Assembly (NCBI RefSeq): GCF_001940455.1
Contig: NZ_MKQR01000028.1
Location: 763,184-804,127 of the forward strand
Origin: Actinokineospora bangkokensis
GTDB taxonomy: Bacteria > Actinomycetota > Actinomycetes > Mycobacteriales > Pseudonocardiaceae
Direction of reading: 5' to 3'
Length of the DNA stretch: 40,944 bases
Shown piece after piece: positions 10,992 to 18,360 of the stretch. Under the pieces are notes generated by a model. That model searched no databases, was not told the origin of the DNA, and was given only the letters and a program-made list of their open reading frames with translations. The number at the start of each line of letters is the position of its first letter. The stretch's first letter is position 1. The position numbers and the translations under genes are program-made.

Positions 10992-11723
10992 TCAGCGGCG
11001 GCGGATGGTGCGCTGGACGCTGCGCATCTTGGCGCCCGCGGGCATCGGGCCCTTGGGCAGCGCGGCGCCCTTGGTGGCCAGCGCGGCCAGCCGCTTCTCC
11101 AGGGTGTCGATCTCGGCGGGGCGCAGGTTGTTGGGCAGCTTCATCAGGTGCCGCTGGAGCTTGGCCAGCTCCACCTGGCCCTCCTCGTGGCCGACCACCA
11201 CGTCGTAGATGGGGGTCTTCTCGCCGACGACGCGGGCGACGCGCTTCTTCTCCTGGGCGAGCAGGCCCTTGACCCGGTGCGGGGCGCCCTCGGCGACCAG
11301 GACCACGCCCGGGCGGCCGAGCACCCGGTGCACGGCGTCGAGCTGGGTGGTGCCCGCCACGGTCGGGGTCACCTTCCAGCGGCCGCGCAGGTTCTCCAGC
11401 GCCCACGCCGCCGCGCCGGGCTGGCCGTCGGCCTTGCCGTAGACGTTGCGCTGCACCCGGCGGCCGAAGATGATCACCGCGACCAGCACGCCGAACACCA
11501 CGCCGACCGGCAGCAGGAACCACTGCGCGTCGAAGAGCAGGCCCAGCAGGAAGAACGCGGCCGCCACCACGACCAGGGCGCCCACCATCCACGGGATGAG
11601 CCCCTTGTCCTCCTTGCGCTGCATGTTGAACGCCTGGAAGATCTGCCCGCGCTTGGCCTTCGACTCGGCCTTGCGGGCCGCCTTCGCCGCCTTGGCCGCC
11701 GCCTTGTCCTGCTTGTCCGCCAT
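10992..11723 (-). CDS. DUF4191 domain membrane protein
   Basis: This 243-residue protein has a Lys/Ala-rich N-terminus (about 1-30), two closely spaced membrane helices (about residues 43-66 and 70-88), and a long cytoplasmic C-terminal domain rich in basic residues. It matches the actinobacterial DUF4191 family. In mycobacteria members sit in a lipoate-biosynthesis neighbourhood; no lip gene is present here. Biochemical function is unknown. The ATG has TAAACT 7 nt upstream, fitting leaderless transcription. It is divergent from uvrD2 with only about 50 bp between the two starts, so the promoters are close to back-to-back. Confidence 0.85.
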   Translation of the reverse strand: MADKQDKAAAKAAKAARKAESKAKRGQIFQAFNMQRKEDKGLIPWMVGALVVVAAAFFLLGLLFDAQWFLLPVGVVFGVLVAVIIFGRRVQRNVYGKADGQPGAAAWALENLRGRWKVTPTVAGTTQLDAVHRVLGRPGVVLVAEGAPHRVKGLLAQEKKRVARVVGEKTPIYDVVVGHEEGQVELAKLQRHLMKLPNNLRPAEIDTLEKRLAALATKGAALPKGPMPAGAKMRSVQRTIRRR

Positions 11724-11776
11724 ACCGGCCAGTTTACGGGGCCGCCTCCCACGACCACGAGCCGCGCTCTGCGAGG

Positions 11777-13873
11777 ATGCCCGGCATGGCTGGCGACCCC
11801 CGACCCGTGGACCTGCTGGCCGGACTCGACCCGGAGCAGCTCGCCGCCGTGCGCGCCCCGCGCGGCCCGGTGTGCGTGCTCGCGGGCGCGGGCACCGGCA
11901 AGACGCGCACCATCGTCAGCCGGATCGCCACCCTGGTCGGCGACGGCCACGTCAGCGCGGGCCAGGTCCTCGCGGTCACCTTCACCACCCGGGCCGCGGG
12001 CGAGATGCGCACCCGGTTGCGCGGGATGGGCGTGGTGGGCGCGCAGGCCCGCACCTTCCACGCCGCGGCCCTGCGCCAGCTGCGCTACTTCTGGCCGCGG
12101 GTGGTCGGGGACGCGCCGTGGGACCTCGTCGAGCACAAGGTGCGGCTGGTGGGGCAGGCCGCGCACCGGGTCGGCACCAGCACCGAGCGCGAGGCGCTGC
12201 GCGACCTGGCGAGCGAGATCGAGTGGGCCAAGGCGTCGCTGGTGGCCCCGGAGGACTACGCCGCCGCGGCCGCGCGCGCCCGCCGCGACCCGCCCGCGGC
12301 CGCCGAGCTGGTCGCGCGGGTCTACGCCGGGTACGAGGCGCTGAAGAACCAGGCCCGGGTGCTCGACTTCGACGACCTGCTGCTGCACACCGCGGCGGCG
12401 CTGGAGGAGAACCGCGAGGTCGCCGAGGAGTTCCGCGACCGGTACCGGTGCTTCGTCGTCGACGAGTACCAGGACGTCACGCCGTTGCAGCAGCGGGTGC
12501 TCGACGCGTGGCTGGGGCCGCGCGACGACCTGACCGTGGTCGGGGACGCGAACCAGACCATCTACTCCTTCGCCGGTGCCTCGCCCCGGCCGCTGCTGGA
12601 CTTCACCCGCCGCTTCCCCGAGGCGACCGTGGTGCGCCTGGAGCGCGACTACCGGTCGACGCCGGAGGTGGTGTCGCTGGCCAACCGGGTCATCGGCGCC
12701 GCGCGCGACCGGCCCGCGGGCTCGCGGCTGCGGCTGGTCGGGCAGCGCCCGCCCGGCCCGAACCCGGTGTTCGCCGAGCACCCCGACGAGCCCGCCGAGG
12801 CCGCCGCGGTGGCCGCGCGGGTCAAGGAGCTGGTGGAGTCCGGGGTCGCGCTGAGCGAGATCGCGGTGCTGTACCGGGTCAACGCGCAGTCGGAGGTCTA
12901 CGAGCAGGCGCTGGCGGAGCTGGAGATCCCGTACCTGGTGCGCGGGGGCGAGCGGTTCTTCCAGCGGGTCGAGGTGCGCCAGGCGGTCGCCGCGATCCGC
13001 ACCGCCGCCGCGGCCGACCCGGAGGGCGAGCTGCCCGCGCTGGTGCGCGCGCTGCTGGCGCCGCTGGGGCTGACCGACGAGCCGCCCGCGGGCGGCACCC
13101 AGCGCGAGCGGTGGGAGTCGCTGCTGGCGCTGGTGGAGCTGGCCGAGGAGCTGGCGGCGGCCGAGCGGGGCGCCGGGCTGCCGCGCTACGCCGCCGAGCT
13201 GGAGCAGCGAGCCCAGGCCCAGCACCCGCCGACGGTCGAGGGCGTGACGCTGGCGTCGCTGCACGCGGCCAAGGGCCTGGAGTGGGACGCGGTGTTCCTG
13301 GTCGGGCTGGTCGAGGGCACCATGCCCATCCAGCACGCCGACGGCGACGACGCCGCGGTCGAGGAGGAGCGGCGGCTGCTCTACGTCGGGGTCACCCGCG
13401 CCAGGGTGCACCTGTCGCTGAGCTGGGCGCTGGCGCGGGCCGAGGGCGGCAAGCGCTACCGGCGGCGCAGCCGGTTCCTCTACGGGGTGATCCCGGACAA
13501 CGACCCGGCCGCCCGGGTGCCCGCCACCCGCCAGCGCGAGCAGGGCGGGGGCCGCGCGGTGGAGCGGCCGAAGTTCTGCCGGGTCTGCGGCGACGCGCTC
13601 TACGGGATCATGCCGATCAAGCTCGGGCGCTGCTCGGACTGCCCGGCCGAGGTCGACGAGGGCCTGCTGGACCGGTTGCGCGAGTGGCGCCACGAGCGGT
13701 CGCGGGCGCTGCGCGTCCCGGCCTACGTGATCTTCACCGACGCGACCCTGCTGGCGATCGCCGAGCAGCGCCCGGTGGACCGCGCCGCGCTGGTCGCCAT
13801 CTCCGGCATCGGGGCCGCCAAGCTGGACAGGTTCGGCTCCGAGGTGCTGTCGCTGGTGGCGGGCGGGGCCTGA
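11777..13873 (+). CDS. uvrD2: ATP-dependent DNA helicase UvrD2
   Basis: This 698-residue superfamily 1A 3'-5' DNA helicase carries Walker [12 protein letters not shown] (about residue 37), motif [14 protein letters not shown], motif [19 protein letters not shown], motif [16 protein letters not shown] and motif [17 protein letters not shown]. The C-terminus has the UvrD2-specific tetracysteine motif C-x2-C...C-x2-C ([10 protein letters not shown]...RCSDCP, about residues 600-622) and an HRDC domain. UvrD2 is essential in mycobacteria and depends on the tetracysteine region. The second ATG (11786) is a plausible alternative start because GAGG lies about 9 nt upstream of it. whiB7 follows, as in M. 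tuberculosis. Confidence 0.95.
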   Translation: MPGMAGDPRPVDLLAGLDPEQLAAVRAPRGPVCVLAGAGTGKTRTIVSRIATLVGDGHVSAGQVLAVTFTTRAAGEMRTRLRGMGVVGAQARTFHAAALRQLRYFWPRVVGDAPWDLVEHKVRLVGQAAHRVGTSTEREALRDLASEIEWAKASLVAPEDYAAAAARARRDPPAAAELVARVYAGYEALKNQARVLDFDDLLLHTAAALEENREVAEEFRDRYRCFVVDEYQDVTPLQQRVLDAWLGPRDDLTVVGDANQTIYSFAGASPRPLLDFTRRFPEATVVRLERDYRSTPEVVSLANRVIGAARDRPAGSRLRLVGQRPPGPNPVFAEHPDEPAEAAAVAARVKELVESGVALSEIAVLYRVNAQSEVYEQALAELEIPYLVRGGERFFQRVEVRQAVAAIRTAAAADPEGELPALVRALLAPLGLTDEPPAGGTQRERWESLLALVELAEELAAAERGAGLPRYAAELEQRAQAQHPPTVEGVTLASLHAAKGLEWDAVFLVGLVEGTMPIQHADGDDAAVEEERRLLYVGVTRARVHLSLSWALARAEGGKRYRRRSRFLYGVIPDNDPAARVPATRQREQGGGRAVERPKFCRVCGDALYGIMPIKLGRCSDCPAEVDEGLLDRLREWRHERSRALRVPAYVIFTDATLLAIAEQRPVDRAALVAISGIGAAKLDRFGSEVLSLVAGGA

Positions 13874-13882
13874 TCCGAGGCC

Positions 13883-13898
13883 TGTGACCGGGGTCACA
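13883..13898. promoter_or_regulatory. CRP-type palindrome upstream of whiB7
   Basis: TGTGACCGGGGTCACA matches the cAMP-receptor consensus TGTGA-N6-TCACA at all ten conserved positions. Its centre (13890.5) lies about 63 bp upstream of the predicted whiB7 transcription start, the class I activator position. It is 9 bp after the uvrD2 stop. Confidence 0.65.
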
Positions 13899-13908
13899 TG
13901 AAGTTCTG

Positions 13909-13947
13909 GAAATTCGGTTGCACGGCCTCCGTCGAGGCCAATAACCT
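13909..13947 (+). promoter_or_regulatory. WhiB7-type promoter of the whiB7 leader
   Basis: An AT-rich stretch GAAATT (13909-13914) lies just ahead of CGG and a -35 TTGCAC (13918-13923). After 18 bp follows a -10 TAACCT (13942-13947). WhiB7-dependent promoters have an AT-rich block directly upstream of the -35, bound by the AT-hook of WhiB7, so autoregulation is likely. The spacer contains a perfect inverted repeat (13924-13939, GGCCTC-CGTC-GAGGCC). Confidence 0.65.
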
Positions 13948-14014
13948 GCACAGGCGGTCGCGGGAAGCGACCGGAAGACGCAGCTACGAGCACACGCGCA
14001 GGAGGTGGTCCCCG

Positions 14015-14293
14015 GTGAAGTACACCACGCTGAATCTGCTGGGCACCACCGGCAAGCCGTTGCCGACGTGCTCGGATCTGCCGATCTTCGGGGGCGGCCT
14101 GGATGCCCAGGCCGGTCGTGAGCGTGTGGCCGCTCTGGGGGCGTCCGCTGCACACATCGCTGCACTGACCACTGTCCACACGACTGCCCAGGGCGGCATG
14201 CCCACCCTCGGCGGTCAGACCGTTGTGACCGCCACCGGTCTCGACGTTCCGGCGCGTCCGCGTTCCGCGCTCGGGGAGAGCCTGACGACCTAG
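14015..14293 (+). CDS. whiB7 leader ORF (92 aa)
   Basis: This 92-residue reading frame has a perfect AGGAGG site (14000-14005) 9 nt before its GTG, unlike most starts here, and sits in the leader between the whiB7 promoter and whiB7. The product begins V/M-KYTTLNLLGTTGKPLPTC and has no domain that I recognise. The stop (14291-14293) is 22 nt before the stem of a strong terminator. In mycobacteria and Streptomyces, whiB7/wblC expression is induced by translation inhibitors through an upstream ORF and conditional termination. I infer the same role here, as a sensor of ribosome stalling. It may also make a stable peptide, since it is longer than a minimal leader peptide. Confidence 0.7.
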   Translation: MKYTTLNLLGTTGKPLPTCSDLPIFGGGLDAQAGRERVAALGASAAHIAALTTVHTTAQGGMPTLGGQTVVTATGLDVPARPRSALGESLTT

Positions 14294-14314
14294 GTCATCG
14301 AGCTCCTGGCCCCG

Positions 14315-14355
14315 AGGCCGCGGAATCCGCCACCGGATCCCGCGGCCTTTTTGTT
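14315..14355 (+). terminator. whiB7 attenuator terminator
   Basis: A 15-bp stem with one A-C mismatch (14315-14329 with 14334-14348), loop CCAC, is followed by TTTTTGTTT. It is a strong intrinsic terminator lying between the leader ORF and whiB7. A candidate antiterminator pairs TTCCGCG (14263-14269, inside the leader ORF) with CGCGGAA (14319-14325, the 5' arm). Confidence 0.8.
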
Positions 14356-14431
14356 TGCCCAACAACGGTTCACCGACCTCAGCGCCTGGTGATGCCCGCC
14401 AGGCGACATCCGAGTCAGGAGTTCTCCCACC

Positions 14432-14812
14432 ATGTCCACCCGCACTCCGCTGCCCGGCGGAGACCTCTCCGAGCTGATGGAGCAGTCCGCATCGGGGGTG
14501 AGCGAGCTGCTCGACGCGGCTCCCTCCGCCGGGTTCGACCTGCCCTGCCGCTCCGCCGACAACCCCGACCTGTGGTTCGCCGACGCGCCCGCCGACCTCG
14601 AGCGCGCCAAGACCCTCTGCGGCGACTGCCCCGTCCGCGCGGCCTGCCTGGCCTCCGCGCTGGCGCGGCACGAGCCCTGGGGCGTCTGGGGCGGCGAGAT
14701 CTTCGAGCGCGGCGTCGTCATCGCCCGCAAGCGCCCCCGGGGCCGCCCGCGCAAGGCCGACGTCGCCCGCGACGCCGCCGAGCGCGCCGCCCGGAACGGG
14801 GTGGCCGCGTGA
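14432..14812 (+). CDS. whiB7: Redox-responsive transcriptional regulator WhiB7
   Basis: This 126-residue Wbl-family iron-sulfur regulator has four cluster cysteines at 39, 63, 66 and 72 (C-x23-C-x2-C-x5-C). The WhiB7-specific turn EPWGVWGGEIF (81-91) and a C-terminal AT-hook RPRGRPRK (101-108) distinguish it from other Wbl proteins. WhiB7 binds the primary sigma factor and activates intrinsic antibiotic-resistance genes in actinobacteria. The ATG has AGGAG about 10 nt upstream. It is preceded by a promoter, leader ORF and terminator that form an attenuation-type leader, and it overlaps a small downstream gene by 4 nt. Its position next to uvrD2 and upstream of the ABC1 kinase matches mycobacteria. 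Confidence 0.95.
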   Translation: MSTRTPLPGGDLSELMEQSASGVSELLDAAPSAGFDLPCRSADNPDLWFADAPADLERAKTLCGDCPVRAACLASALARHEPWGVWGGEIFERGVVIARKRPRGRPRKADVARDAAERAARNGVAA

Positions 14813-15021
14813 ACCCCCAGGTCAACCCCGTCCTGTTCACCTTCAAGCCCGAGAGCCCGCACATGCTGATCCACGAGAACCTGGCCAGATCCCATACCCG
14901 GGAGGCGGAACGGGTGGCGCGCGAGCGCCACCTGGTCCGCAGGCTCAGCGCCGCCCGGCGCTGGAGCTCGCTCGCCCGGTGGGTGCAGCGGCGCGCCGAT
15001 CGCGCCGTCGCCGACCTGTGA
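14809..15021 (+). CDS. Small basic protein coupled to whiB7
   Basis: This 70-residue frame starts at a GTG that overlaps the whiB7 stop (GTGA), the classic arrangement for translational coupling. The product is Arg-rich and mostly helical, with a possible amphipathic stretch from about residue 22 (HENLARSHTREAERVAR) to the end. No domain, membrane helix or cysteine motif is seen. I do not recognise the family. If real it would be made only when whiB7 is read through, so it would share antibiotic induction. The next sequence is a large stem-loop (15034-15080) that could end the operon. Confidence 0.6.
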   Translation: MNPQVNPVLFTFKPESPHMLIHENLARSHTREAERVARERHLVRRLSAARRWSSLARWVQRRADRAVADL

Positions 15022-15033
15022 GCCCCGCTCCCA

Positions 15034-15080
15034 CCCCGACCGCGTGACCCGACCGGGGGGACCGGGCCACGCGGTCGGGG
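15034..15080 (+). terminator. Stem-loop after the whiB7 operon
   Basis: A perfect 13-bp stem (15034-15046 with 15068-15080) closes a 21-nt loop. It has no T-tract. It lies 13 nt after the small gene and may terminate or stabilise the whiB7 transcript. Confidence 0.5.
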
Positions 15081-15102
15081 CGACCTCGACCCCGACGACG
15101 TC

Positions 15103-15145
15103 CACGACCACCACGACGCGCACGACGCGCACGACGCGCACGACC
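15103..15145. repeat. 9-bp tandem repeat CACGACGCG
   Basis: Three perfect copies of CACGACGCG (15112-15138) are flanked by partial copies. They lie in the intergenic stretch before the DUF742 gene. An 11-bp perfect hairpin (15150-15160 with 15166-15176) follows. Confidence 0.7.
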
Positions 15146-15274
15146 GTGACGCCCGCCACCACGCCGGTGGCGGGCGTTCGGCCGTCGAGAGGTGGGAAAC
15201 GAGATGGAAACGACGTCGTCATGGCGGTCCGGGCCCGCCGGGCATAGAGTTCTGGTCCACTGTTCCCGACGGCC

Positions 15275-15970
15275 TTGGGGCACGCGTTGGTGCAGAACCT
15301 CCACGACACGACCGGGGCGAGCGGGCGCAGGCGCCTGCGCCGCCGCGCAGAGATCGGCCGCACGGGCGCCCGCTTCGGCCCGCCCGGCCAGTGGCGGGTG
15401 GCCGCGGAGGCCGACGAGGAGCCGGACACCGCGGGCGAGGACGACCACGGCCCGGTCGGCGCCCGCTTCGGCACCTCCGCCCGCAAGCGCAAGCGCGCCG
15501 CCCGCGACCCCGACCCGGTGGCCGCCGAGACCCCCGACCCCGACCCCGACCAGGCCGAGTTCGACGGGTACGACGACGCGCCGGGGTTCGCCGACCTGCC
15601 GGACGACCCGGAGCTGTGGGGCGACGCCGACTGGATGGCCCGGCCCGAGTCGCACACCCTCGTGCGCCCCTACGCCTGGACCCGCGGCCGCACCCGCACC
15701 CGCGCCGACCTGGCCATCGAGGCCCTGGTGAGCACCGTCGCCCCGGACCGGGCGACCTCCTGGGAGCACCGCTCGGTCACCGACCTGTGCGCCGTGCCCC
15801 GCTCGGTCGCGGAGGTCTCGGCCCTGCTGAACCTGCCGCTCGGCGTGGCCAGGGTGCTGCTGGCCGACCTGGCCGAGTCCGGCGCGGTGGTCGTGCACGC
15901 CCGGGTCGGCGGCGACGCCCCGGACCTGGCGTTCATGGGCCGGGTGCTGGCCGGGCTGCGCAAGCTGTGA
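15275..15970 (+). CDS. DUF742 domain protein (orphan Cvn-type regulator)
   Basis: This 231-residue protein has a C-terminal DUF742 domain, marked by SHTLVRPYAWTRGRTR near residue 127 and a winged-helix-like end with LNLPLGVARVLLADL. DUF742 proteins are usually the third member of four-gene conservon operons (sensor kinase, roadblock protein, DUF742, Ras-like GTPase). None of those partners is here. The N-terminal 125 residues are acidic and disordered, with two GARFG repeats and a KRKR patch. Start choice is weak: TTG 15275, TTG 15287 or GTG 15290. A -10-like TAGAGT lies at 15245-15250. It overlaps a zinc-ribbon gene by 4 nt. Confidence 0.82.
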   Translation: MGHALVQNLHDTTGASGRRRLRRRAEIGRTGARFGPPGQWRVAAEADEEPDTAGEDDHGPVGARFGTSARKRKRAARDPDPVAAETPDPDPDQAEFDGYDDAPGFADLPDDPELWGDADWMARPESHTLVRPYAWTRGRTRTRADLAIEALVSTVAPDRATSWEHRSVTDLCAVPRSVAEVSALLNLPLGVARVLLADLAESGAVVVHARVGGDAPDLAFMGRVLAGLRKL

Positions 15971-16164
15971 GCACCCGCCTGGGCGGCACCTGCGCCGAGT
16001 GCTCCGCCGACCGCGCCGCCGCGCCCGCCCTCGACGCGCTCACCTGGGTGCCCACCACCGAGGGCGGGCGCACCACCTGGCTGTGCCCGCCCTGCGCCCG
16101 CGCGCACGTCCGCGACATCGAGGGCAAGCTGCCCCCGGAGCACTGGGCGGGCCGGTCCACCTGA
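15967..16164 (+). CDS. Small zinc-ribbon protein (65 aa)
   Basis: This 65-residue protein starts at a GTG overlapping the DUF742 stop (GTGA), so the two are translationally coupled. Two Cys pairs, C-A-E-C (about residues 9-12) and C-P-P-C (about 40-43), are spaced as in a zinc ribbon. No other domain is visible and I do not recognise the family. The coupling suggests a partner of the DUF742 protein. The frame is short but has typical high third-position GC and conserved-looking aromatic residues (TWV, TTWLC, HWAG). Confidence 0.65.
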   Translation: MSTRLGGTCAECSADRAAAPALDALTWVPTTEGGRTTWLCPPCARAHVRDIEGKLPPEHWAGRST

Positions 16165-16230
16165 GGGTGGGGGCCGGGCGGTCCCGCAGGATGACGGCGG
16201 CGCACCCCCGCCGGGGTTACCGTCTGTGGT

Positions 16231-16896
16231 GTGTTGATCGCCGAAGAGCTGCTCGTCCTGCTGACCCGCGACTCCGGCAAGCCCGCCCGACCCACCACCG
16301 AGGTCGACCGGGCCCTGGCGGGCGCGGTGCTCATCGAACTGGCCACCCTCGGCCTGGTCGACGTCGCGGGGCCGGGTGAACCCGTCCGCCGCGGCGGGCT
16401 CGTCCTGCGCACCGGCCCGCGGCCCGACCACCCGGTGCTGCGCGCCGCCCTCGACGTCCTCGGCCAGCGCGAGGGCCGCTCGGCCAAGTCCGCCGTGGAG
16501 AAGCTGGCCCGCGGCCTGCGCGCCTCGGTCACCGACAGCCTGCTCCGGCGCCGCGTCCTGGAGCGGCGCGACCACCGCGTGCTCGGCCTGTTCCCCGCCA
16601 CCCGCACCCCGGTGCGCGACCGGGCGGTGGCGGCGCGGCTGCGCGGCTCGGTGGTCGCCGCCCTGACCGGGCCGGGCAGGCCCGAGCCGCACGCCGCGGC
16701 CCTGGTCACCCTCCTGCACGCCATCGGCGCGCTCACCACCGCCGTGGACCTGCCGGACCCGCGGGCCGCCAAGGCCAGGGCCAAGCAGATCTCCCAGGGC
16801 GACTGGGCCGCCGACGCGGTCCGCAAGGCGGTGGCGGCGGTGAACGCCGTGGTCATCGGCGTCGTCGTCTCCGCCACCGCCGCCGCGAACTCCTGA
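16231..16896 (+). CDS. GPP34 (GOLPH3/Vps74-like) family protein
   Basis: This 221-residue GPP34 domain protein has the family N-terminus LIAEELLVLLTRDSGK and the helical core with repeated LARGLRASVTDSLL-type segments. In eukaryotes the fold binds phosphatidylinositol-4-phosphate at the Golgi. In actinobacteria copies are frequent and of unknown function, often near conservon-type genes. The C-terminus ends in a hydrophobic stretch (VNAVVIGVVVSATAAA) that may contact the membrane. The GTG start has TACCGT 7 nt upstream (leaderless). Its proximity to the DUF742 gene, a conservon family, may be meaningful. Confidence 0.87.
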   Translation: MLIAEELLVLLTRDSGKPARPTTEVDRALAGAVLIELATLGLVDVAGPGEPVRRGGLVLRTGPRPDHPVLRAALDVLGQREGRSAKSAVEKLARGLRASVTDSLLRRRVLERRDHRVLGLFPATRTPVRDRAVAARLRGSVVAALTGPGRPEPHAAALVTLLHAIGALTTAVDLPDPRAAKARAKQISQGDWAADAVRKAVAAVNAVVIGVVVSATAAANS

Positions 16897-16908
16897 CCCG
16901 CGCGGGGG

Positions 16909-18228
16909 TCAGCTGTCCGGGTCGGCGAAGCCCGGCAGCCAGTGGGAGATGATGTCGCGGATCGCGACGTGGGCGTCGAGCTGGCAGAGGATGCCCGTCG
17001 CCCCCGCGGTGACCCGCTGGATGAGCAGGTACTGCGGCGGCAGGTTGAGCGAGCGCCCGGTCTTGAAGTCCTGACCGCGCATGTCGCCCACCCGGCCCGC
17101 CTGCCGCTGCATCCAGCGGCGGGTGAAGTGGAAGACCTCCACGGAGGCGGGCTCGGCGAACGGGCCCAGGTAGGCCAGCACGTCGTTGGGGTCGAGCTTC
17201 ATGCCGGGGCGGATGAAGTGCTCGGCGCGCATCAGGGCGGACAGCTGCTCGGGGTCGCCGTCGACGGCCAGCCGGGTCATCACGCCCAGCGGGCGCGGGA
17301 CGCCCTCGGGCAGCCGGGCGATGGCGCCGAAGTCGATGACGCACAGCCTGCCGTCGGGGGTGAGCATGAAGTTGCCCGGGTGCGGGTCGGAGTGCAGCAG
17401 GCCCACGCGGCTGGGCGAGGAGAAGTGGAACTCCGCCAGCAGCGTGCCCGCCCGGTCGCGCTCCTCGGGGGTGCCGCCCGCGATCACCTTCGACAGCGGG
17501 GTGCCCTCGACCCACTCGGTGATGGTCACCTTGGGGGCGCTGGCCACCACCCGCGGCACCAGCACCCGCTCGTCCCCGGCGAACGCCTTGGCGAACGCGC
17601 GCTGGTTGTCGGCCTCGGCGCGGTAGTCCAGCTCCTCGACCATCCGCTCCGAGAGCTCCTGCAGCAGCGGCTTCATCTCCACGCCCGGTGCGAAGGGCTG
17701 GAAGAGCCTGCTGAACCGCTGGAGCTGCCGCAGGTCCGACATCAGCGCCTCGTCCGCGCCCGGGTACTGCACCTTCACCGCGACCGACCGGCCGTCGCGC
17801 CAGACCGCGCGGTGCACCTGCCCGATGCTGGCCGCGGCGGCGGGCTCGTCGTCGAACTCGGCGAACCGCTGCGCCCACCCCGCGCCCAGCTGCTCGGCCA
17901 GCACCCGGTGCATCGTGCGCGCGCTCATCGGCGGCGCGGCGGCCTGGAGCTTGGTCAGCGCCTCCCGGTAGGGCTCGGCGAGCTCGTCGGGCACCGCGGC
18001 CTCGAACACCGACAGCGCCTGGCCGAACTTCATCGCCCCGCCCTTGAGCTGACCGAGGACGGCGAACACCTGCTCCGCGGTCTTCGCCGTGCGCTCGGCG
18101 CTGACCTCGTCGGCGCTCTGCCCGGCCAACCGCTTGCCCCACCCGCCGACCGCCCGGCCCGCGACCCCCAGGGGGATGCTGGCCAGCCGGGCCGTCCGCG
18201 CGACGGTCTTGCGTGGCATCTCAGTCAC
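16909..18228 (-). CDS. ABC1/UbiB (AarF) family kinase-like protein
   Basis: This 439-residue ABC1-family atypical kinase shows the family KxGQ motif (GGAMKFGQALS), the Ala-rich loop AAASIGQVHRA, the VAIK-like Lys in VAVKVQYPG, catalytic LHSDPHPGNFM and metal-binding VIDFGA. These are all intact, so ATP binding is likely. Relatives support quinone synthesis; the mycobacterial ortholog is the Rv3197 product next to whiB7. GTG 18228 (M-TEMPRKTVARTARLAS) is chosen because the family starts here. ATG 18219 is an alternative, and longer starts enter the divergent region. It is convergent with the GPP34 gene. Confidence 0.9.
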   Translation of the reverse strand: MTEMPRKTVARTARLASIPLGVAGRAVGGWGKRLAGQSADEVSAERTAKTAEQVFAVLGQLKGGAMKFGQALSVFEAAVPDELAEPYREALTKLQAAAPPMSARTMHRVLAEQLGAGWAQRFAEFDDEPAAAASIGQVHRAVWRDGRSVAVKVQYPGADEALMSDLRQLQRFSRLFQPFAPGVEMKPLLQELSERMVEELDYRAEADNQRAFAKAFAGDERVLVPRVVASAPKVTITEWVEGTPLSKVIAGGTPEERDRAGTLLAEFHFSSPSRVGLLHSDPHPGNFMLTPDGRLCVIDFGAIARLPEGVPRPLGVMTRLAVDGDPEQLSALMRAEHFIRPGMKLDPNDVLAYLGPFAEPASVEVFHFTRRWMQRQAGRVGDMRGQDFKTGRSLNLPPQYLLIQRVTAGATGILCQLDAHVAIRDIISHWLPGFADPDS

Positions 18229-18360
18229 CCTGCGATTGTCCCCTCTTCCCCCGCCGTCGACACACCCCGGCGCCGGACCCGTGGCCGATGACCCCGGATT
18301 TCCCCGCGCGGGCACAGCCCACGCGCGGCGTGGCCAGTCTCTCCGGCCGCGAACTTGTCA

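Noticed and set aside
15044..15247. Thr-rich 67-codon frame
   Set aside because: It is produced by the 9-bp repeats and hairpins, lacks a ribosome site and starts inside a stem-loop.
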